NCBI GenBank assembly: GCA_030544235.1
Contig: CM060475.1
Coordinates: forward strand, 2,069,920 to 2,133,919
Reading direction: 5' to 3'
Length of the DNA stretch: 64,000 nt
DNA from: Lepturacanthus savala
Taxonomy: Eukaryota > Chordata > Actinopteri > Scombriformes > Trichiuridae
Under the pieces are notes generated by a model that was not told the DNA's origin, made no database searches, and was given only the letters and a program-made list of their open reading frames with translations. A program made the position numbers and the translations under genes. Within the stretch, counting starts at the first letter, position 1, and every line of letters starts with the position of its first letter. This document shows, one piece after another, positions 58,515 to 64,000 of the stretch.

Positions 58515-60860
58515 TCAGAAGCTCTCCGGCTCCTCCAGGAGGCAGGGCTGGGTGGACAGAGGCACGAGGGCCGGGGACAGACTCCGGAGGCCCAGCCCGG
58601 GGCGAAAGTTGAGGTCTGGAGCGGGCAGTAAGGGCTTGAGGATGCTGACGAGGCAGAAGGCGGAGCCGCTGTTGGGGATGAAATTGACCTTGTTGCGGTC
58701 GGGGCACAGGAAAGGAGGGATCTCCTGCAGAGGTTTGGGCCTGGAAACACACACAGAGGCTTTATTACATGCTGCTAACTTTATTTAAACATACAAATGC
58801 TGTGCCATCTGCCTTCGAACACACTGAGCCAACCAGACTGACACATGTAATGAAAGTTTCTTAGAGCTTTTCATGCGACATTTGAGTTTCTGACTTTAAA
58901 ACTAGCAACGAGGACTTGAAGCCACAATCTCAGAGACATCAGACATCATTGCTACCTGATGAGCTGTTGGATCCTTGTTTTTCTCACATTTATATGCATA
59001 TGCTGCTTATCATCCAGTGGTTCAGCAGGTAGCACTGATGTCCAATGACTCTGTCTTTGTGGGTTAACTCAACAGATCTGTCTTTAGAAACAACTCATAC
59101 ATGAAATATCCTGAAATATCAGGTTTTGACACTAAGATACAAATTGACTGTGAGGACTTGTCCACTCACATGGACTCTTCGAACACTTTGACCTTCTCAC
59201 AGCCCTCCGGAGGTTCTCTCTTGAACATGTAGCTGTTGTTGGGTCTGGGAGAGGCGGCGTATTTGGGCAGCGGGGAGTAGGGGCCCAGCTCTGAGGAAAG
59301 AGGCAGAGAGAGGAGGCTAAAGGTCAAAGGTCAATCAGAAAGACATCATGCTCAAACAAACGTTGGCAGGGAGATGGAGGGGGGTGGGCACGTGCCGGCT
59401 GTGTGTGTGTGTGTGTGTGGCGGTCACCTTTGTCCTCGTAGGGGCTGCCTCCACCCGTGTCGTTGAGGACGGTGAGGTAGGAGGGCGAGATGGAGTCGGG
59501 GCGGCTGCTGCTGTTGCTATGGCTACCACTCAGGCCGCCCCCTGAGGGAGTCTGTGTGTCGATGCTGCGGGTGCTGCTGCTGCGCTGTGGGGGGACGGGT
59601 GGGGGTGCTCGGTGCCCATCTGGGACATCCTGTGGCTGTCGTACACACACACACGGACAAATGAGGTCACAATAACAACATAGCACCGGAGGCTTAATCC
59701 TTGAATGTTAACGACTCCAGTAACAAAACGCTCTCAGATCAGATCCAATCTCTTAGTCAGCGGGACTCACAACGATGGTCTCGTCCTTCTCGGGCGTGTC
59801 TCTGATGATGATGCGTTCGATCTCCTGGTTGAGGCCTTCCACGCTGTTGCGGAAGCGAGGCGCGGAGGATTTGGATATAGGGATGGGTATCAGGATGGTT
59901 TTGGGCATGGGCGACTGCAAAGAAAAACCAATAACACAAACTCAAAATCTGGATTTAACCCATTTAAACCGGGGCTGCATGTGGGCATTTTAACTTTTAA
60001 GACCAGGGGGCGCTGTTACACATTTAAACCCCTGAGGCCAGGAAAGCAGATATGTCATTTTGTAGTTTTCATTACTTTCAGACAGTTTTTTTTTAAGCCA
60101 TAGTATCGATATTGTTTTAGGGGTTCTTATTAGGCCTCAAGCCTAACAGGGTTAAAACAGGTTCGGTACGCAGATGTTGAAGAATTAACCACATTCAGCA
60201 TCAAGCGTGTCGTACGTCAACCGTTGGCCGGTTGTGTGAATGAATGAAGTTGTCAAAGCCGCTGAGAGGATGAAAGTTGCATCACAGCTCAGCCAGTGCT
60301 TCTTTCTTTTGTCCCATGAGGAGGCCCAGAAAGCAGAACAGCTGCAGTCCAGCAGACTCCGCAGGGAGCGTGCGGCTGCCACTAACATATGCCTGGTTTT
60401 AACCGCCTTCGCATTGCACCAGAGGCCTTTGAAAAGCCCCCTCGTGCGCTACAGCCGAGCAGGGACACGAGGAAAAGTGGGGCGTCCTCAAAACTCTGCG
60501 GATCTGGGACCCAGCCTAGTTCTGCTCAGAGACACGCATGCTGTTTCCATTGATCACCTGCGACTGGATGATGGTGTGGCTGCCATTGAACGGGGACTTG
60601 CGCTCCTTATCCCTCCGGTGGCGGCTGCTGCGTTTGCTGCGTTGAAGCTGCTGTCGCAATTTGGCAATCTGGAAGGACGGACAAGAGATATACGGATATA
60701 TAGGTCTGGTTTCTCTATGGCAGGAGAACATGTTTCTGTCTGTTTGGCTTCAAGAGAAATAAAAGAAAAAACTGACCTCCTTGAGCTGGTCGGTGCTCCC
60801 ACAGGAGGCCGAGCGTTTGTGAGAGCCCCTCCTCCTCTCATCTGCCCAGGCCCTGGGGGT
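58515..60860 (-). CDS. fam117b: FAM117B, C-terminal half (gene continues past the right edge)
   Basis: Six exons (minus): 60860-60777, 60668-60558, 59914-59771, 59635-59428, 59290-59170 and 58740-58515, giving 297 codons plus stop in one frame. Human FAM117B is about 589 aa, so roughly the N-terminal half lies beyond 64000. Signature segments in order: HKRSASCGSTDQLKE, IAKLRQQLQRSKRSSRHRRD, SVEGLNQEIERII, QDVPDGHRAPPP followed by QRSSSTRSIDTQTPS, PRPNNSYMFKREPPEGCEKV, and CPDRNKVNFIPNSGSAFCLV. These match FAM117B better than FAM117A (IDTQTP and the CLVSILKPLLP block). The molecular function is not well defined; the serine/arginine-rich segments with RSAS and RSSS resemble phosphorylation-dependent docking sites, an inference. 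Neighbour ica1l supports the identity. It ends ...LLEEPESF. Confidence 0.93.
59400..59419. repeat. (GT)n tract at a fam117b donor
   Basis: About ten GT units just downstream (minus-strand sense) of the exon ending at 59428. Confidence 0.85.
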
Positions 60861-60862
60861 CT

Positions 60863-60904
60863 GACACACACACACACACATTAAAAACACACACACACAC
60901 ACAC
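60863..60904. repeat. (CA)n microsatellite, interrupted, abutting a fam117b acceptor
   Basis: Two CA tracts separated by 'attaaaa'. On the minus strand they read as TG repeats leading directly into the acceptor at 60861-60862. Confidence 0.9.
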
Positions 60905-61371
60905 ATAAATAAACTATCTTGGATGTGTTTCTGTCATTATTTTGTGATTTTGAGTTTAAATAATCAAATCTAAACTGAATATTTCCTATTATTTATGGAT
61001 TAATTAATTCATTAATTTCTCCTGAGGTGATTGTCTAATCGACAGCTCAGGTTCCTCGACCTGCTGTTACGGAGCTGCGTTACAGCTCCTGTTGGGCCGG
61101 AGTCTGGTTTCAAGTCAAGTTGGCGAGCGATAAGAGACGATGCTGCTGCAAGGTGATGCAACTGCCTGCAATCGCTCTTAACCTCTGCATTGATCGGCTG
61201 CTTCATGTGTCTCGAAAGAACGAAAAAAAAAAGGAAAGAAATCTCTGCAGCTTTGATCATAATTCATGTATTCATTCAGAATTCTGCATCACTCAAACAC
61301 CTTAGATACATGAACCAGGTAATGTTATATCATTACTGTGTTTTACATGACGCAGCATCTATATGGTTAAA

Positions 61372-64000
61372 TATTCCTGACTATATACCTTATTCCTGAC
61401 TATACACCTTATTCCTGACTATACACCTTATTCCTGACTATGCACCTTATTCCTGACTATACACCTTATTCCTGACTATACACCTTATTCCTGACTATAC
61501 ACCTTATTTCTGACTATACACCTTATTCCTGACTATACACCTTATTTCTGACTATACACCTTATTCCTGACTATACACCTTATTCCTGACTATACACCTT
61601 ATTTCTGACTATATACCTTATTCCTGACTATACACCTTATTCCTGACTATGCACCTTATTCCTGACTATACACATTATTCCTGACTATGCACCTTATTCC
61701 TGACTATACACCTTATTCCTGACTATACACCTTATTCCTGACTATACACCTTATTCCTGACTATACACCTTATTCCTGACTATACACCTTATTCCTGACT
61801 ATACACCTTATTCCTGACTATGCACCTTATTCCTGACTATGCACCTTATTCCTGACTATGCACCTTATTCCTGACTATACACCTTATTCCTGACTATGCA
61901 CCTTATTCCTGACTATACACCTTATTCCTGACTATGCACCTTATTCCTGACTATGCACCTTATTCCTGACTATACACCTTATTCCTGACTAAACACCTTA
62001 TTCCTGACTATACACATTATTCCTGACTATACACCTTATTCCTGACTATGCACCTTATTCCTGACTATGCACCTTATTCCTGACTATGCACCTTATTCCT
62101 GACTATACACATTATTCCTGACTAAACACCTTATTCCTGACTATATACCTTATTCCTGACTATATACCTTATTCCTGACTATACACATTATTCCTGACTA
62201 TACACCTTATTCCTGACTAAACACCTTATTCCTGACTATACACCTTATTCCTGACTAAACACCTTATTCCTGACTATATACCTTATTCCTGACTATATAC
62301 CTTATTCCTGACTATACACATTATTCCTGACTATACACCTTATTCCTGACTATACACCTTATTCCTGACTATATACCTTATTCCTGACTATACACCTTAT
62401 TCCGGACTATATACCTTATTCCTGACTATACACATTATTCCTGACTATACACCTTATTCCTGACTATACACCTTATTCCTGACTATATACATTATTTCTG
62501 ACTATATACCTTATTCCTGACTATACACCTTATTCCTGACTATACACCTTATTCCTGACTATATACATTATTTCTGACTATACACCTTATTCCTGACTAT
62601 GCACCTTATTCCTGACTATACACCTTATTCCTGACTATACACCTTATTCCTGACTATATACCTTATTCCTGACTATACACCTTATTCCTGACTATACACC
62701 TTATTCCTGACTATATACATTATTTCTGACTATATACATTATTTCTGACTATATACCTTATTCCTGACTATGCACCTTATTCCTGACTATACACCTTATT
62801 CCTGACTATACACCTTATTCCTGACTATATACATTATTTCTGACTATATACCTTATTCCTGACTATACACCTTATTCCTGACTATATACCTTATTCCTGA
62901 CTATACACATTATTCCTGACTATACACCTTATTCCTGACTATATACATTATTTCTGACTATATACCTTATTCCTGACTATACACCTTATTCCTGACTATA
63001 TACCTTATTCCTGACTATATACATTATTTCTGACTATACACCTTATTCCTGACTATACACCTTATTCCTGACTATACACCTTATTCCTGACTATATACAT
63101 TATTTCTGACTATATACCTTATTCCTGACTATACACCTTATTCCTGACTATACACCTTATTCCTGACTATATACATTATTTCTGACTATATACCTTATTC
63201 CTGACTATATACATTATTTCTGACTATACACCTTATTCCTGACTATACACCTTATTCCTGACTATATACATTATTTCTGACTATATACCTTATTCCTGAC
63301 TATACACCTTATTCCTGACTATACACCTTATTCCTGACTATACACCTTATTCCTGACTATATACCTTATTCCTGACTATACACCTTATTCCTGACTATAT
63401 ACCTTATTCCTGACTATATACCTTATTCCTGACTATACACCTTATTCCTGACTATACACCTTATTCCTGACTATATACCTTATTCCTGACTATATACCTT
63501 ATTCCTGACTATATACCTTATTCCTGACTATACACCTTATTCCTGACTATATACCTTATTCCTGACTATACACCTTATTCCTGACTATATACCTTATTCC
63601 TGACTATATACCTTATTCCTGACTATACACCTTATTCCTGACTATACACCTTATTCCTGACTATATACCTTATTCCTGACTATATACCTTATTCCTGACT
63701 ATACACCTTATTCCTGACCATACACATTATTCCTGACTATACACCTTATTCCTGACTATACACCTTATTCCTGACTATACACCTTATTCCTGACTATACA
63801 CCTTATTCCTGACTATATACATTATTTCTGACTATACACCTTATTCCTGACTATACACCTTATTCCTGACTATACACCTTATTCCTGACTATACACCTTA
63901 TTCCTGACTATATACATTATTTCTGACTATATACCTTATTCCTGACTATATACCTTATTCCTGACTATACACCTTATTCCTGACTATACACCTTATTCCT
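61372..64000. repeat. 19-bp-unit minisatellite, about 138 copies, in a fam117b intron
   Basis: The tandem unit TATTCCTGACTATACACCT repeats without a break from 61372 to the right edge, so the full array is longer. Unit variants are few and recurrent: TATGCACC, TATATACC, TAAACACC, CACATT, and a linked ATATACATTATTTCTG type. Early parts are rich in TATGCACC, a middle part (about 61.98-62.27 kb) has TAAACACC, and from about 62.48 kb the ATATACATTATTTCTG type recurs every few units, so there is higher-order structure. TGA and TAG in the unit close all reading frames. Confidence 0.97.

Noticed and set aside
60240..60884. Plus-strand open frame of about 210 codons opposite fam117b exons
   Set aside because: It runs antisense to two well-supported fam117b exons and ends in a CA repeat, with no family resemblance.
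61372..64000. Possible CRISPR-like or protein-coding repeat array
   Set aside because: Units abut directly with no unique spacers, the genome is eukaryotic, and each unit carries TGA or TAG so that no frame stays open. It is a minisatellite.

Overview
The window is a piece of a vertebrate nuclear genome, almost certainly a ray-finned (teleost) fish. The genes have many short exons with GT-AG introns. There are many CA/TG microsatellites and several interspersed repeats of types common in teleosts. Five protein-coding genes were assembled by eye from splice sites and recognised protein families; four are complete and the fifth runs off the right edge. The joined reading frames stay open and give family-typical lengths (for example wdr12 423 aa, nop58 532 aa).

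Layout, left to right. Positions 1-7.8 kb hold no recognisable gene: a repeat fragment, a small DNA transposon relic, microsatellites and two GC-rich blocks that look regulatory. tsc22d1 (minus strand) fills 7.8-25 kb: a long 3' UTR, two shared 3' exons, and three alternative first exons at about 11.1, 13.4 and 22.3-24.4 kb, all joining the same acceptor in the same phase. From 28 to 31.6 kb lies a minus-strand cluster of tRNA-Gly genes (five with anticodon CCC, one with GCC, two broken copies), interleaved with relics of tRNA-Met. nufip1 (minus, 32.3-35.1 kb) and nop58 (plus, 36.1-39.9 kb) are head to head, with under 1 kb between start codons. nop58 introns carry four box C/D snoRNAs, two like SNORD11 and two like SNORD70. 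wdr12 (plus, 41.2-44.6 kb) and ica1l (plus, 46.8-54.5 kb) follow, then the 3' half of fam117b (minus, 58.5-60.9 kb). Its upstream intron contains a 19-bp-unit minisatellite that fills the window from 61.4 kb to the right edge.

How the genes relate. nufip1 assists assembly of box C/D snoRNPs, nop58 is a core protein of those particles, the nop58 introns encode box C/D guides for neighbouring 18S rRNA nucleotides, and wdr12 acts in 60S subunit maturation. The centre of the window is therefore a compact ribosome-biogenesis neighbourhood. From memory of human gene order, tsc22d1 and nufip1 belong to a chromosome 13 block and nop58, wdr12, ica1l and fam117b to a chromosome 2 block, so the nufip1/nop58 intergenic region is a join between two ancestral blocks.

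Exon limits come from reading GT/AG signals and frame by eye, without alignment or transcript data. Repeat family names are from recognition only. I saw no wholly new protein system. The most notable items are the nufip1/nop58 arrangement with its snoRNAs, the tRNA-Gly/Met array, the tsc22d1 alternative first exons and 3' UTR hairpin, and the patterned minisatellite.
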